A stretch of 64,000 nucleotides of DNA from Eremomyces bilateralis CBS 781.70 (lineage: Eukaryota > Ascomycota > Dothideomycetes > Eremomycetales > Eremomycetaceae), in contig NW_022985071.1 in NCBI RefSeq assembly GCF_010015585.1, positions 425,252 to 489,251 of the forward strand, in the 5' to 3' direction. The position numbers and the translations under genes were made by a program. A model generated the notes under the pieces. It saw nothing but the letters and a program-made list of their open reading frames with translations. It searched no databases and had not been told where the DNA came from. Of the stretch, positions 47,597 to 59,096 are shown in pieces. Every line of letters starts with the position of its first letter. Position 1 is the first letter of the stretch.

Positions 47597-48372
47597 ATTC
47601 GGGGAATGAACGAATGCAGTGACTTGGAAATTATGGAATGCTGTGCCATAAGGAAGCGTAGAACTGACGTTCGTTGCCCTGGAGCTCCAATGCACGCAAC
47701 TAGGCTGATATTGAATGGACTCGTTAATAGATAGAAGCAGATATGCGAGCATTATCTCACTCTGCCCGGATAAATTCGAAGCAGGCATCACGAATAGAAA
47801 AATCCCGTAAGTCAATCTTCAAACCTAAGCACGCGCTTTCCGTAATGTTTGTCATGGTCATTGAGTGCCTCGAAGCTTCTCCTCTTGGGGGAAACTGAAG
47901 AATACTAGGGGACTTCTCCATTGCCTTCCTGAGACGCGCTCACGTAATTCTCATAGAAGAAGTGATATCATATTAATATGTATCTGACTGACAATTTGAC
48001 GAAAACAATAGCAGTTGAAGAAGAATAAGCCATCGATGATATTGTGGTGATAGTGCATGACTGGCCGCTATCGCTCCCCGTAGAGCACGTTGCCGTGGCG
48101 TCCGGATCTCCATCTCTTGTTTTCTGCTGTGTTCAGTTCTGTTGGCTCTGGATTCGCCAGTCCCCACCAATCCACCTGCATGAACAACGAAGCTTGCATA
48201 TGGCAATTCAGCGACATCACTTATCTTCAAGTTTATTGTAAGGAATGGTATTGCTGTTATTCAGACTCTGCTAATGCAACATAGATTCTCCAGCGGTTCT
48301 TCCACCTGCTGGTTACACAACTGGTGATCTTCCGCCGCAACGGCGCCCATTCCGCAACTCCAGCCTGAAGCC
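47597..48372. other. Divergent intergenic region
   Basis: Upstream of both the small membrane protein and the GPI-anchored protein gene. Nothing recognised. Confidence 0.45.
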
Positions 48373-49221
48373 ATGCGAAATATTTGCCTCCTGCTCGCCG
48401 CGATTCTCAACACCGGTTCTGCGGCAAGATTGACCACTTTATTCCCCTTCGAAAGTCCCCTCAGTCACGACGACGCTCTCCCCGAACCCTTCAATTTCAC
48501 CCTCGCCGACCTCAATGACTCCGTACACGAGCTGCTCCGCCGCCAAAGCAACGCATGTCCCCGGGGATACAACAATTGCAACCACCTCGGCGCTCCGGGC
48601 CTGTGCTGTCAGTCGAATAGCAATTGCGCTCGGGATCCGAACGGCAATCTTGCCTGCTGCCCTATAGGAGCGGCCTGCACGGGGGTGGTTAGCAGCACGG
48701 TCCTGGGGGACTCTCCGTCGAGCTCCTCCGTCAATGGCGGCGGCGTCATAATAGGAGGGACATCAAGTGCTAGTTTCGGTGCCCCTGCAGCCACCACGGC
48801 GGCCGGTACAGGATCGATGGTGCCGAATCAGTATTACCCATATCCGTACATCTCAACAACATACGTGAACGCTGCAGCATGTTCGTCCGCATGGTCTACA
48901 TGCCAAGGCCACTCGACGTCATGCGCCGGAGCTCTAGGAGGAGGAGTGAATGGGATCACCGTGAGCGCGCCAAATGGAGGAGTGACCGTGCCAGGTGCGA
49001 CGGCGACATTCCAGCCGGCGGAAGCGAGTGCGATCTGTAGTAGCTTGAGTGCCCAAGCATGCTACGGCCTCCAGGTTGCGGCCTGCGAGGCTTTTGGCAC
49101 GGGGTTAAACTCCTTCGTGGCGGGGGGTGATGCTGCTCCTCGACCGACTGGGTGCGATCTTGCGTACAGGATGGGAGCCGGGCTGGCAATGGGGGTTGCT
49201 GGTCAACTACTGGCAGCATGA
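48373..49221 (+). CDS. Secreted, probably GPI-anchored cysteine-rich protein
   Basis: Single-exon 282-residue protein. A signal peptide (MRNICLLLAAILNTGSAA) is followed by a Cys-rich module with the spacing CPRGYNNCNHLGAPGLCC then C...ACCPIGAAC, reminiscent of small fungal wall or egh16-unrelated GPI proteins. A Ser/Gly-rich linker and a second domain with paired Cys (CSSAWSTCQGHSTSC, CSSLSAQACYGLQVAAC) follow. It ends in a Gly/Ala/Leu hydrophobic stretch (MGAGLAMGVAGQLLAA), consistent with a GPI signal. Cell-wall or membrane-surface location is inferred. The biochemical role is unknown. Confidence 0.78.
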   Translation: MRNICLLLAAILNTGSAARLTTLFPFESPLSHDDALPEPFNFTLADLNDSVHELLRRQSNACPRGYNNCNHLGAPGLCCQSNSNCARDPNGNLACCPIGAACTGVVSSTVLGDSPSSSSVNGGGVIIGGTSSASFGAPAATTAAGTGSMVPNQYYPYPYISTTYVNAAACSSAWSTCQGHSTSCAGALGGGVNGITVSAPNGGVTVPGATATFQPAEASAICSSLSAQACYGLQVAACEAFGTGLNSFVAGGDAAPRPTGCDLAYRMGAGLAMGVAGQLLAA

Positions 49222-50093
49222 GGGCGTGGTTGGCTCCAGGACAGAGGAGTGATTTGAGGTATGACGCACGATTTATGACGGAAGTTGGACCGCTACAATG
49301 CCACGAAGATGGTAATTAATAGGCATCTGGGGAAATCTAGCGACGGCGTTTCAATTGGATGATGAAGGCAGCAACTCATCATCAAGCAACTCAGCTATAG
49401 ATGACGATTAATTGCTACAGCGGACTACTTTCGCCAAGTGTGAATACCGCGAATAAAATGGAGCTCTGATCGATTGTTCGACGACGCGTTTAATATCACC
49501 ATTATTTCCTTTTACATGAGGAAGAAACCAGCAATTTGCCTCCGATTTAAAATGAACTAATGTTCCTAGGCTTATGTTATCTTATCAGCAGTTCTATGTA
49601 TGTCCTTTTGTTTCATCTAATGGTCTAGGCATGTTCGTCAAATGAGCACTGTTTATGAAGTCCATCCTTCTATGGCCGCAAGAGAAATATATGACTATCA
49701 CACACATAGTGACTTATCGGGCTGTTTCTGCCTATGTGTTGCAATACAGCTGGATGCTCTACGTCATAATGCTTTTGAAGCGGCAGAGGACCCCAGCAAG
49801 TCGGTGAGAGGTAATATTAAGCTGTGTTTTTCCCTTCAGTTTCTATTTCCAAAGTCATCTCATGCGAGTATGCTTAGGAAGCGAGGTCTTTTCTGCTCTA
49901 CTGATGTGTTCTAACGGTTGTTTTATAGCTACTTTTATACTCCTGGCCAATTCAAACGGAATCGATTGTCCGGACTATGAATCATTTTATTGCTTATGAG
50001 ATACCTGACACAGTTGTGCCTATTATATGAAATATCTAAGGTTGTATTAGATGAGTCGAAGATGGCATGCGCTCCGTTGGTGGCCATGGTATA
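49222..50093. other. Intergenic, left flank of the first pogo element
   Basis: AT-rich stretch. A 90-codon plus frame (49642-49914) is present without recognisable features. Confidence 0.4.
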
Positions 50094-50207
50094 TCCGCGC
50101 CCCTGGTTCGTCAGCTGAAGCTTACCTCATCCACGATTGTGGACGCTAGATCCTTAATCTAGCGCCAACCTTCTAAACGATAATGCGGTCTAAACGATAA
50201 CTTAATA
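50094..50207 (+). repeat. Left 114-bp terminal inverted repeat
   Basis: Begins tccgcgcccctggttcgtca. It matches the reverse complement of 52026-52139 at all but one position (t versus c in gcggtctaaa/gcggtccaaa). It contains small hairpins: cgctagat/atctagcg around a 5-base loop at 50144-50164, and ccac/gtgg at 50131-50142. Confidence 0.92.
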
Positions 50208-50451
50208 CATACTCCGCGCTATGAAGTTTGTAGATACCAAATTTCCACCACCAGCACTACTATTCATCTCCAAATCGACATCGCCACGTAGGATCATGCA
50301 TCATGCCCCCGATTAAGCGCCAAAATTCTACATGTATGTCCTTGAACGCCTTCCGGTGGTTGATTTGGCGTGTCTTCCAGCCCCTAACCCATTTGTCCAA
50401 TTCGGCCTGTTTCTCGCGCTCCGTACGCACCTTGATCATAGATCTAGCTTG

Positions 50452-51975
50452 CTATGATGTAATGTATCCCATTTCGGACCGGAGGACACGTTTGTTGCCT
50501 CGCTGGCGTGCCGCACGTGCTTGGGATTCCGCCATGTTGGCCTGTATCGTGTGTGACAATTGCTCGGCTTGGAGGGCGAATTGGAGGCCACCGTTGAGGC
50601 TGTTATCGAAGTTTTGTACAATAAGCGATGGTAGATTTAGTTTCCCAATGTTGGCCAAGCACCATTGTACATGGTTGCGTAGCGTGGCATAGTCTTTCGT
50701 TGGGGAAAGAAGCCGCTGAATATCGGTGTCTGGAGGTGGCGTTTGATCTCGAATTCTAGCACTATGATCGTATGCTGTAAACGCGGCATCGATTACCATC
50801 TTATCCTCACGGAGTTGGCGTAAAATCCGCTCAGGATTGTGGGGAATAAGGCCCGTTTCTTTCCATCCCTTGATCACTGTTCGCGTCTTGAAAGTGTTCG
50901 CGCGGATCGATTTGAGTGCGGCCAGAAATTCCACACGATTAAATTGCGCGCAGCCAGTACGAGTGGCTGCGTCGACGGCCTCTGCATGCCAGTGTTTGTA
51001 AGGCTGAAATGGGCCGACGTCAAGCGGCTGGAGGATGTGGCTTGTATGAGGAGGAAGACGAAACGGTATAACGTGGTGGGCTTCGAGTATCTCGAGGAAC
51101 TCCTTCGTGCAGTGGCTATCGAAACCACCGAAGAATAAGAGTCGGTATTTACCGCGTTGATGCTTAGACGAATGCTTAATAAAATGCCTTGCGAAGATTA
51201 GGCTAATTCCGTCGATATTAAAGCCTGTTTCAGAAAGGCATACCGCGTAGTCATCGGGTAAGTTTTGGAAGTATTTCTCGAGAAACGCAGATCCGGGTAG
51301 AATCATGAGCGGCGGTATAACTTTACCGTCACCACTTACGGCTTCAACAGCGGTAAGCGAATCTCGACATTCTGGAGACGGAATATACTGCTTCTTGCTC
51401 GGGTAGAACGTAATAATCCATTGGTCTTTGCCTATACCGACGCGGAAGCCAGTCTCGTCGAAATTCCACATGTCCTCGGTCGCGATTCCATATCGGATCT
51501 TGATATGGTATAGCTGCTCAAACCATCTCTCGAGAGCCTGGATATCATGAGCAGCTTTACGATTAAGATCAAGCACACGTACTTTCCGTGCGTAGACCTC
51601 TGGCTCCCGTTTGAACCACGCATATGCCCAGCGAGTGTCCACCGTTGGTGGGGGGCCAAGCCGCCCGCTGGCCGTGTGATCGATCTTTAGGATGGTATTT
51701 GTGCACGAAACTACTTGTATAATCCGTGGTGCAATTCCAAGGTCATCGAGGCGTCGGAGATAGTCCTTTAGAGCGGTATTTTGGGTGGTAGAGAGCTTCC
51801 GGGTGCAACTAGGCCACTCGAATAGACTCTTGCGGCCCTTTGAGCGAGCGAGTAGTCGTTGGTAGGGCACGTCGAATTCACGCTCCAACTCCTTGAAATT
51901 GGGAATTTGGCCATGAGGGATTGATTGGAGGGCTCTCTGGATTCGAGATTCAATAGCTGTATTATCTTTCGGCAT
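50452..51975 (-). CDS. Pogo/Fot1-type transposase (DDE_1), second catalytic Asp replaced
   Basis: Uninterrupted 507-residue frame. The N-terminus has psq/CENP-B-like helix-turn-helix features (IQRALQSIPHGQIPNFKELE, EFDVPYQRLLAR), then a second DNA-binding section (DDLGIAPRI ... TRWAYAWFKREPE). In the DDE_1 core, the first Asp is present in MWNFDETGFRVG and the third in PPHTSHILQPLDVGPF. The usual Asp-Gly-(His/Phe)-x-Ser-His block of the second Asp reads F-F-G-G-F-D-S-H, with Gly in the catalytic position. A single GAT-to-GGT change would explain it. The enzyme is therefore predicted inactive, although the frame is otherwise undamaged. Its right TIR begins 50 bp upstream of the start codon. 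Confidence 0.9.
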   Translation of the reverse strand: MPKDNTAIESRIQRALQSIPHGQIPNFKELEREFDVPYQRLLARSKGRKSLFEWPSCTRKLSTTQNTALKDYLRRLDDLGIAPRIIQVVSCTNTILKIDHTASGRLGPPPTVDTRWAYAWFKREPEVYARKVRVLDLNRKAAHDIQALERWFEQLYHIKIRYGIATEDMWNFDETGFRVGIGKDQWIITFYPSKKQYIPSPECRDSLTAVEAVSGDGKVIPPLMILPGSAFLEKYFQNLPDDYAVCLSETGFNIDGISLIFARHFIKHSSKHQRGKYRLLFFGGFDSHCTKEFLEILEAHHVIPFRLPPHTSHILQPLDVGPFQPYKHWHAEAVDAATRTGCAQFNRVEFLAALKSIRANTFKTRTVIKGWKETGLIPHNPERILRQLREDKMVIDAAFTAYDHSARIRDQTPPPDTDIQRLLSPTKDYATLRNHVQWCLANIGKLNLPSLIVQNFDNSLNGGLQFALQAEQLSHTIQANMAESQARAARQRGNKRVLRSEMGYITS

Positions 51976-52025
51976 AATGGCGGAGGATAAACGGGCTTAA
52001 CTCCGCTTAAGGAGACTGGAAGCTA

Positions 52026-52139
52026 TATTAAGTTATCGTTTGGACCGCATTATCGTTTAGAAGGTTGGCGCTAGATTAAGGATCTAGCGTCCACAATCGT
52101 GGATGAGGTAAGCTTCAGCTGACGAACCAGGGGCGCGGA
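52026..52139 (-). repeat. Right 114-bp terminal inverted repeat
   Basis: Inverted copy of 50094-50207, ending gggcgcgga before the flanking TA. Confidence 0.92.
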
Positions 52140-53231
52140 TAGAGGAATCCTGTCGGAAATCCGCGGCTATTACTTAGTCACCGCACCTTGTAGATTACAT
52201 ATGATTACATAAGCCTGGGTATATATACCTGTCAAGGTAAACTATGTACTTCTGACCGAATACAAGCATCTCACTGCCTCTGAACAGGTATACTATTGTT
52301 TCCGTGATTGATTGACACGCCAAAACGATCAACAAATCCAGTCATCATACGATAGCAAGGACTAAAAGCACCTTTCATCAGAGCGTGTACAGCCCATTAT
52401 GCAAGATCATATAGCAAACCTATATGAAACGTATATGGGACTGGCCTAGAACCATTTACTGACGACGTCACACTCCAGACTTCGTTTCATGCCTCCTACC
52501 AGGACCAACTCAGGTGGGAGCGACCCACTGAAGGCGAGAGACTCAAGCTACTTCAAGCAGCTTGGATCAACTTCCGGAGAAGCAGCATCAGCAATCGCAC
52601 ATCTCAAGAGAACCGGATATATCACACTCTAAGCATTCACTGAAGTATTATATCTTCAATATAGAAACGGGTCTTCGTTCCAATTGCCGTTTCGACTGCT
52701 GGGTTAGACAAGCGGCCGCAGCTGTCTGTTAACGAAATGCAAGAACTAATTTCTAGCACATGGATCTTGACGATACGGTGCACGAATGATCGCGGAGTCG
52801 GTTTAACTATTAGGCTGCACGGGGATTACTGTTCTTTAATTGGTTGTCTTGGTATCAAATTCAAGTTTCGCTTTGCGCCGCCTGCTCGTAAATACAATCA
52901 GACTTTGCGGTCAATAGACTCCACGGCCATCCGTGCACCAAAGGGAGTGTAATCCATTACCGTAGTATAGATTACCTAGAATATCTTTATTCAACGAACT
53001 AATGAGACTTAGCTTAACTTCACTAATTCGCAAATTCTTAAATACTAATATCTCAAATATCGAAATCTCAAATACTATCAGGCCATGCGGAATATAATAG
53101 GTATCGACCGAAATCTGAATAACTACCGCGCGGGGTAGGTATACAATTTCATCCCTTCCTCACCTCAGGCGTTTCTAGTTAAGCTCGATATCACTGGTGA
53201 AATCCATCCAGATAATCTAAATATTGTAATC
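52140..53231. other. Intergenic, AT-rich, right flank of the first pogo element
   Basis: Strongly AT-rich near 52970-53120. A short frame around 52490-52630 has a protein-like Arg/Ser/Gln composition, which could be a transposon remnant. No paired long terminal repeat or tRNA was found. Confidence 0.4.
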
Positions 53232-54197
53232 ATGTCTTGTCCTGCATGCTTCAGCGGTCATGTTCACGAAGGCCAACCAAAGGGCCGCGTCGAAACAATC
53301 CATGGCCGACCAACCTACATCGCGGAGCCGGAGGAGGGGAAGCAGCCAAAGGGCATTATCATCATCGTTCCGGATGTTTTTGGTTGGGAGTTTGTGAACA
53401 CCAGGATTCTCGCAGATCACTATTCGGCTGGAGGAGATTATCTCGTCTACCTCATAGATTTTATGGACGGTACGAACATTCAACCCATCACCATTTTATA
53501 GCTCGGTGGAAGTGGACTAAATCCAAGGCTGGGCCGCACCTGTATCAACGATGGAGAGTATGCCACTCCTGATGAAGAACGACAGCATCTGGGATTGGGT
53601 TTGGAAGCCGTAGGTCCTCCACGGCTAGCTTATAACAAAGCATCGGGATCGATACTTACTCTAGCCAGATATTACGCGGCGCAGGGTCTTTCCTCATTCA
53701 TCTCTGTCGCCACCTTCAACCGTTATTCCGTCGCCTGGCCCCGTGTACATTCCTTCTTCGAAGCTGTCCGCAAGAATGAGGGCGCAAAACTTGGAATCGG
53801 CGCCGCGGGTTTCTGCTGGGGCGGCCGATATGTGGTAAATCTGACGCACGAGGAGAGTTTCGTCGACGGTGTGCCCCTAGTGGATGCATCCTTCACAGGT
53901 CATCCAGGCCTGATTAAGATTCCAGGGGACCTCGAGAAGATTCGGAAACCTGTATCCCTTGCGATTGGGGATAACGACTACCTACTATCGGTCCACCAGA
54001 TCGAAGGGGTCAAGGAGATCTTTGGTAACAATCCGTCCGTACCGACGGAAGTGACGGTATATGAAGGGGCCGGGCATGGCAAGGGCCGATCCGAGCAATG
54101 CGAACCAAACGCGAGATGCGAAAAAGGCGGAGGAGCAGGCATTGGAATGGTTTTCGCGGCACCTAAGCGCAGTGAAGTATTAAAGACGATGGTATAA
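53232..54197 (+). CDS. Dienelactone hydrolase family protein with frameshifted C-terminus
   Basis: Alpha/beta hydrolase of the DLH family. Exons 53232-53469, 53528-53609 and 53669-54197 join in frame. The N-terminus (MSCPACFSGHVHEGQPKG) and FGWEFVNTRILADHY are standard for fungal members. The catalytic Cys is in GFCWGGRY, the Asp in AIGDNDYLLS and the His in YEGAGHG, so the triad is present. Immediately after GAGHG the frame departs from the family. The expected ending (ADPSNANQTRDAKKAEEQAL, then EWFSRHL) is fully readable, but in the +1 frame from 54085 to a TAA at 54181-54183. The indel lies near 54080-54085, where about eight bases look missing. As it stands the protein has an unrelated 37-residue tail. 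It may be a recent pseudogene, a tolerated variant or a sequencing error. Confidence 0.8.
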
Positions 54198-56299
54198 AAC
54201 GAGTTCGACTTGAACTTAATCACCTTCTTGGCCTAGAGCATCGGAGGATATCGAAAATATCCTAACTGCCTTTGACACCTGGCTGCTGCTGCCACAACGA
54301 GTAGGATAATAAACCGGTAACTTGTTCTTTGTGTCAAGAGGAAAAGAGGTGAAAATAACGATGGAGAGCTGTCAAAGGCTTGGGGGACCTGTTAGAACCA
54401 TCAATTTCCTCCGTCCCAGGCCGTTTACGTTATTCTTCTATTCTTGTTCTTTTGAAAGGGTGGAGAGGTTGGAGTCATAATCTTATGCCGCAGGAGCCAG
54501 GTGATTACCGGATCATGATTCGGACAAGAAGTCTTGCGGTCGGCTGACGGGGAATATCTCGCTCCTCAAACTCCCATACTGCCACCGGAGATCCGCTCGA
54601 AAAGTCCAGTCTGTCTCTAACGTGAAATCGACAACCTGACTTGTCGTCTGCCTCAGCCTCTGGGCCATGAATAAATGCCCAGATGTAAGTATCCAGACCT
54701 GGTCAATGACGTTTGGTCGACATCACATTCAACACTTTCTACTTAACATGTCTTCTAGCCCCGGCATTTTCGACTTTCGACCGCGAACGTAAAGGATGAC
54801 ATAGAGCCAGTCTTTATTTGACGGCATCGTAGACCGAGATGCCTAAACGGGCAACGAGATAGTGCGTAACAAGGTAGCCTTGACGTGGACCCCGGGGTAG
54901 GAAACGGCAAAACAGGTACTGGTAGGCTTAGCCAAGAGTTGTATTGGTACATCCTAACCTGCCACGAATACGGAGTAGAATACTCGAGTACGGGAATGGG
55001 CACCGAGAGGTTGCAAAGCCCCGAGGATATCCTTCGAGGCTAAGAATTTTTGTCCTGATTGAGAGTCGATGAGTGGTAGAGGATAAATCCTAACCGATAC
55101 GGTACAGGTATGTATCACACAATTTCTACCTAAATTAAGCCCGTAAGTCAGAAAATAGTTACTGGTGCTTAGGTTGATGTTGCTGGTATCAATTTGCGAC
55201 GCATCATCGACGTCAAGGGCGTTGGATCTCAGCAAGCTTCATCTGATGCGATTGGACCTATCGCGGTTAGACTGCCCAGCAGCTAAGAAGTGTTGGCAGA
55301 GCTTACTTCCATCAAGCTTACCTTACCGTATCACAACCATCCATCATGGCAATTTCTAAACTGGTGAAATTTCTATCATCAAAACCTTCCATGTTGCCAC
55401 CCTCCTCGGTTGAGAATCTGTTGGGAAGAGGATCAACTTAAGGCCCGCTTCAGCTTCTGGGACCCCGCGGATATTCTCCATGGTCTCACCCACAATCTCC
55501 TCAGCATCTTGGTCGACCTGGGAGATCATCCACACTCGTTTCGCCACTCCACAAGGTCCCGTGTGGCGGGTGGGATGCTAGGCGCAGGCCGTGATGGAAT
55601 CTAGGGGACAGGCTTCCAATGATTTCGCCGTGGATGTTATCTAGTTATGCGGATAGGCCGCGGTGTCCGAACAAACAGAAAATCCCTCCTTGTTCTGTCG
55701 AGTGTGGTCTATCACTCTCGGAACCCCTACCAGGCGGAGATGGCCGTTACAGCTTGGTCCGTTCGAATCGGATCCGTTTTGCAGAGACTTCCAAGCTTTT
55801 CGAATCTAAAACTAAGCACTTTCTTAGCTCCCTCTGAGTGAGCGAATGATAGCCCCAAGCGTGCCCAGGATGACCGCAGGATATCACCCAAAATGCATCA
55901 TCGGATTCTTGGGAGCCCACCACTCCTTCTACCACAATTCCAGAACATCTCCACGGTCCACGGTGCAACTTCTCTTTAATGCAATTGATGTTTTGGTGGG
56001 CTCGCCTCGTAACTCTACCGAAAGGCGAAAAATCCCAGCTCCACGACGGGTTGATCCTACCGGTAGCGTGGCTGATTTCATCTGACGTCGTGGGTCTTAA
56101 AAGGTAGCCATCACCTCGACCTCCACGTCGATCTTTCCTTTCCTTTTTCCAGAACTTCCTACGAGTCTTGTCTTTGACCCTTAGGAGGCTGTTCGAACCC
56201 ATCATTCAAAACCTAGAACCGCAGATAAATGCTGCCCATCAGACGCTTTTTCGCCTTTCTGCTCTACACGCCCTTCATCTGGTTGATCCGCTCTGTAAA
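54198..56299. other. Long intergenic region without a convincing gene
   Basis: Two kilobases with short frames only. A minus-strand stretch at 55547-55356 (ISQVDQDAEEIVGETMENIR) is protein-like but lacks partners that I could join. Frames at 55747-56205 on the minus strand look like chance. No RNA gene or repeat supported. Confidence 0.4.
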
Positions 56300-58141
56300 A
56301 TGGCGTTGAAAGACTCGGTTTGCGAGAAACAAAGATCTCCCAACAGTTCCGGTTCGTTTCTCGCGGATCCAGAAGCTCAAAAGCAATATGCCATCCCCAA
56401 ACCAGAACATGAAGGGTGGGATGCTGGTCATGATGTCGGTCGCCGAATGAGCCGTATCGACAGACCCCGCACTCATTCTATTGCTGCGACAAAAACCGAA
56501 GCGGACACAGTCAGTGTTGGAGAGCAGATCGCGTTGGAGAAGGATAATGCTATCAAATATCGTAGCTGCAGCTGGCAAAAGGTACAATCTGATTGCACAC
56601 TCTATCCATATTTCATCGATCGCATGAGGATATATGAATTTATTCCTCTGATTAGCATTACTAACACCGGCAGCACAGACTGCCGCATTATTATTCTCGG
56701 AATATATTTGCCTGGCTATCATGTCTTTTCCCTACTCGTACGCAGTTCTTGGACTGGTTCCAGGGCTGATCCTCACTATTGTGATCGCCGGGACAGTGTT
56801 ATACACGTCGTTGATTGTCTGGTATGTAGGGAACCTTGATCGAGATTGGCTTTCCTGACGGGCGCAGGGAATTTTGTATGCGCCATCCGGAAGTTAAAGA
56901 TGTGTGTGATATTGGACAAATGCTCTTCTGGGGCAAGTCGTGGGCGTGGTACCTCACGGCGGCCTTGTTCATTGGCAACAACACATTTATCCAAGTGAGT
57001 AGCCAGTAGAAGCAGAAGAAGCCACTGCTGACCGCACCAGGGGTTCCACTGCCTTGTTGGGTCCAAATATCTCAATTCGGTAACCAACCACGGTCTTTGC
57101 ACTATCACCTTCTCTGTCCTCACCGCAATTATCTCATGGGCTTGCTCGCTGCCCCGGACCTTTTCGACCCTCTCCTCCTTGGCGACTGCATCGGCGATCT
57201 TCACATTCGTCTCCGTGATCCTTGCAACAATATTCGCTGGCATTGAGGACCATCCAGCAGGATATCCCTCGAAAGGTCCGATTGAAATCCTGATCATCCC
57301 TGCGGCGGGTACGGGTTTCGTTGCAGGAATGAACGCTTTCATGAACATCAGCTACACGTTCATCGGCCAGATCACACTCCCGTCCTTCATCGCCGAGATG
57401 AAGGAACCAAAGGACTTCCCTAAGGCGTTGTGGGCCGTGACGATCGCAGAGGTCATCGTCTTTTCAATAGTCGGATCGGTGATGTAAGCAAACCTGTCTA
57501 ACCATGGGTTAAATTGTGCTGACTTGTTACAGGTACGCATTCAGCGGCTCAAACTACAACGCATCCCCTGCATTTGCCGTGCTCGGGAACGAGGTGTATA
57601 AGAAAGTCTCCTTCTCCTTCATGATCCCAACGATAATCTTCCTCGGCGTCCTCTACGCCTCCGTCTCCGCCCGCTTCATCTTCTTCAACGTATTCAGCGG
57701 CACCCGACATCTGGGTAGCCACACCGTTGTCGGCTGGGTGACGTGGGCGGCGATCCTCGCGGTCACATGGATCGTAGCGTTCATCATCGCGGAGGTGATC
57801 CCGTTCTTCGGGGATCTGCTGAGTCTGATGAGCTCTGTTTTTGACTCCTTCTTCGGGTTCATCTTCTGGGGTGTTGCGTACATGCGCATGAGGCGCATGG
57901 ATTACGGGCCGCGATACTGGGAAAAGAGAGGCTTCAGGGGGTGGTTCGGCCTTTTTGTCAACATCTTCCTCTGCATCACTGGCCTCTTTTTCCTGACTGG
58001 CGGAACTTATGTGAGTGCAAATCCTTTGATTTCGAAAACGAATACTGATCCCGCGCGCAGGCTTCGGTGCAGAGCATTGTCGATGGGTACAATGCCGACA
58101 GTTTTGGAGGCCCGTTTACCTGCGAGTCGAATGGGATTTAG
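56300..58141 (+). CDS. Amino-acid transporter (Aa_trans/AAAP family)
   Basis: Exons 56300-56581, 56679-56821, 56868-56994, 57041-57483, 57533-58010 and 58061-58141 close to 517 residues. The 95-residue N-terminus is hydrophilic and cytosolic. About eleven hydrophobic helices follow, starting with EYICLAIMSFPYSYAVLGLV and TAALLFSEY. Family motifs include FPYSYAVLG at the first helix, ISYTFIGQITLPSFIAEMKE, MYAFSGSNYNASPAF and SFFGFIFWGVAYMRM. This matches fungal AAAP neutral amino-acid permease-like proteins (the MTR type of Neurospora is the best-known relative). The substrate and membrane (plasma versus vacuole) are inferred only. A longer in-frame start at 56168 exists, but MALKDSV begins the plausible leader. 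Confidence 0.9.
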
Positions 58142-59096
58142 AACAGGCATCTTGAGGTCTGAGATGATGAATCGTGGTAATGGAAACATAAGTATGCGAG
58201 TCGGGATATTGGTTCTATAATTTCGTTAGAGGCTCCGCGCGGGTTGAAATTAATAGATCCCATTGCCATTCAGTGTAATTCAGTCCATCGGATTGTCAAC
58301 TCTGTGAATCGCGATTCTTCCAGGTCGCTTTCACGACGCCAAGCATATTCCTATATAATATTAACCAACATATTTTCTAGCACACATAGCCACATCCTCA
58401 TCTCGTGTGAAGTGTCCTCCCACTGATCTGACTGAATCGGATCCCCAGGCAGGTATTCCAATCTTAGCAATTATCCAAAGAGATATCCTATCTCGGTGGT
58501 TGGCTGACTAGCAGGGGGTTGAACTCATTTATCGCTCAACCGGCTGCCGGTCCCGCTGCGTGAACCGAACCCGGTTGATAATTCCATCCGGCGAAGTTGG
58601 AGGCGGACGCATTAGATTAGTCATCAGATCGTCCGGCTCGTCATATGCAAGATGCGTTAAGACAGGTGCTGGTAAGATATACAAAGATTCCGCCGTTAGT
58701 AGTGCGCCTGATCGTCCTTTCGCCGGCGGGCTATCGATAACTCGCTACATGCCTCGGCAGGATTGGTTCGGATGGTTTCATCCCGCACGAGATGAACGAG
58801 CAACAGCAAGTGTCAGCGAAATTGAGGACCGCGACGTAATTGGAACTATGGTCGGCTAAACGGCCCCCGTTGAGCACTTTCTTAGCAAACAGTCTCAAGA
58901 TTTGTTCGTTGATCATTGAGTCGGGCGACTGTCCGTCCAAGGGTCATCCATCTCGGCGTGGTGAGTTCAAAAGTGAGTCACCAGGGGGTTATAGGAAGTA
59001 GCTCCACGCGCACGAAAGTTGCGCATTAGATACTAGCAGTCGACCCGTGGACAGACAAAAAACCCGATTCACATCTTCAATTATGTTGTCTGAACC
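58142..59096. other. Convergent intergenic region, transporter / cutinase
   Basis: Between two 3' ends. Only short frames, nothing recognised. Confidence 0.45.

Larger units (their letters stand above)
50094..52139 (-). mobile_element. Pogo/Fot1-type DNA transposon, full length (2046 bp)
   Basis: Flanked by TA on both sides (50092-50093 and 52140-52141), the target duplication of Tc1/mariner-pogo elements. The ends are 114-bp inverted repeats, far longer than the usual few tens of bases, with a single mismatch that I can find. One transposase gene fills the interior on the minus strand. The near-identical ends imply a recent insertion. Confidence 0.92.

Noticed and set aside
52150-52330. Possible LTR (tgtcgg start, TATA-like tatatatac)
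   Set aside because: No second copy, no primer-binding site and no gag/pol frames nearby.
55747-56205. 152-codon minus ORF upstream of the transporter
   Set aside because: Overlaps the probable promoter and leader of the transporter; composition looks random.
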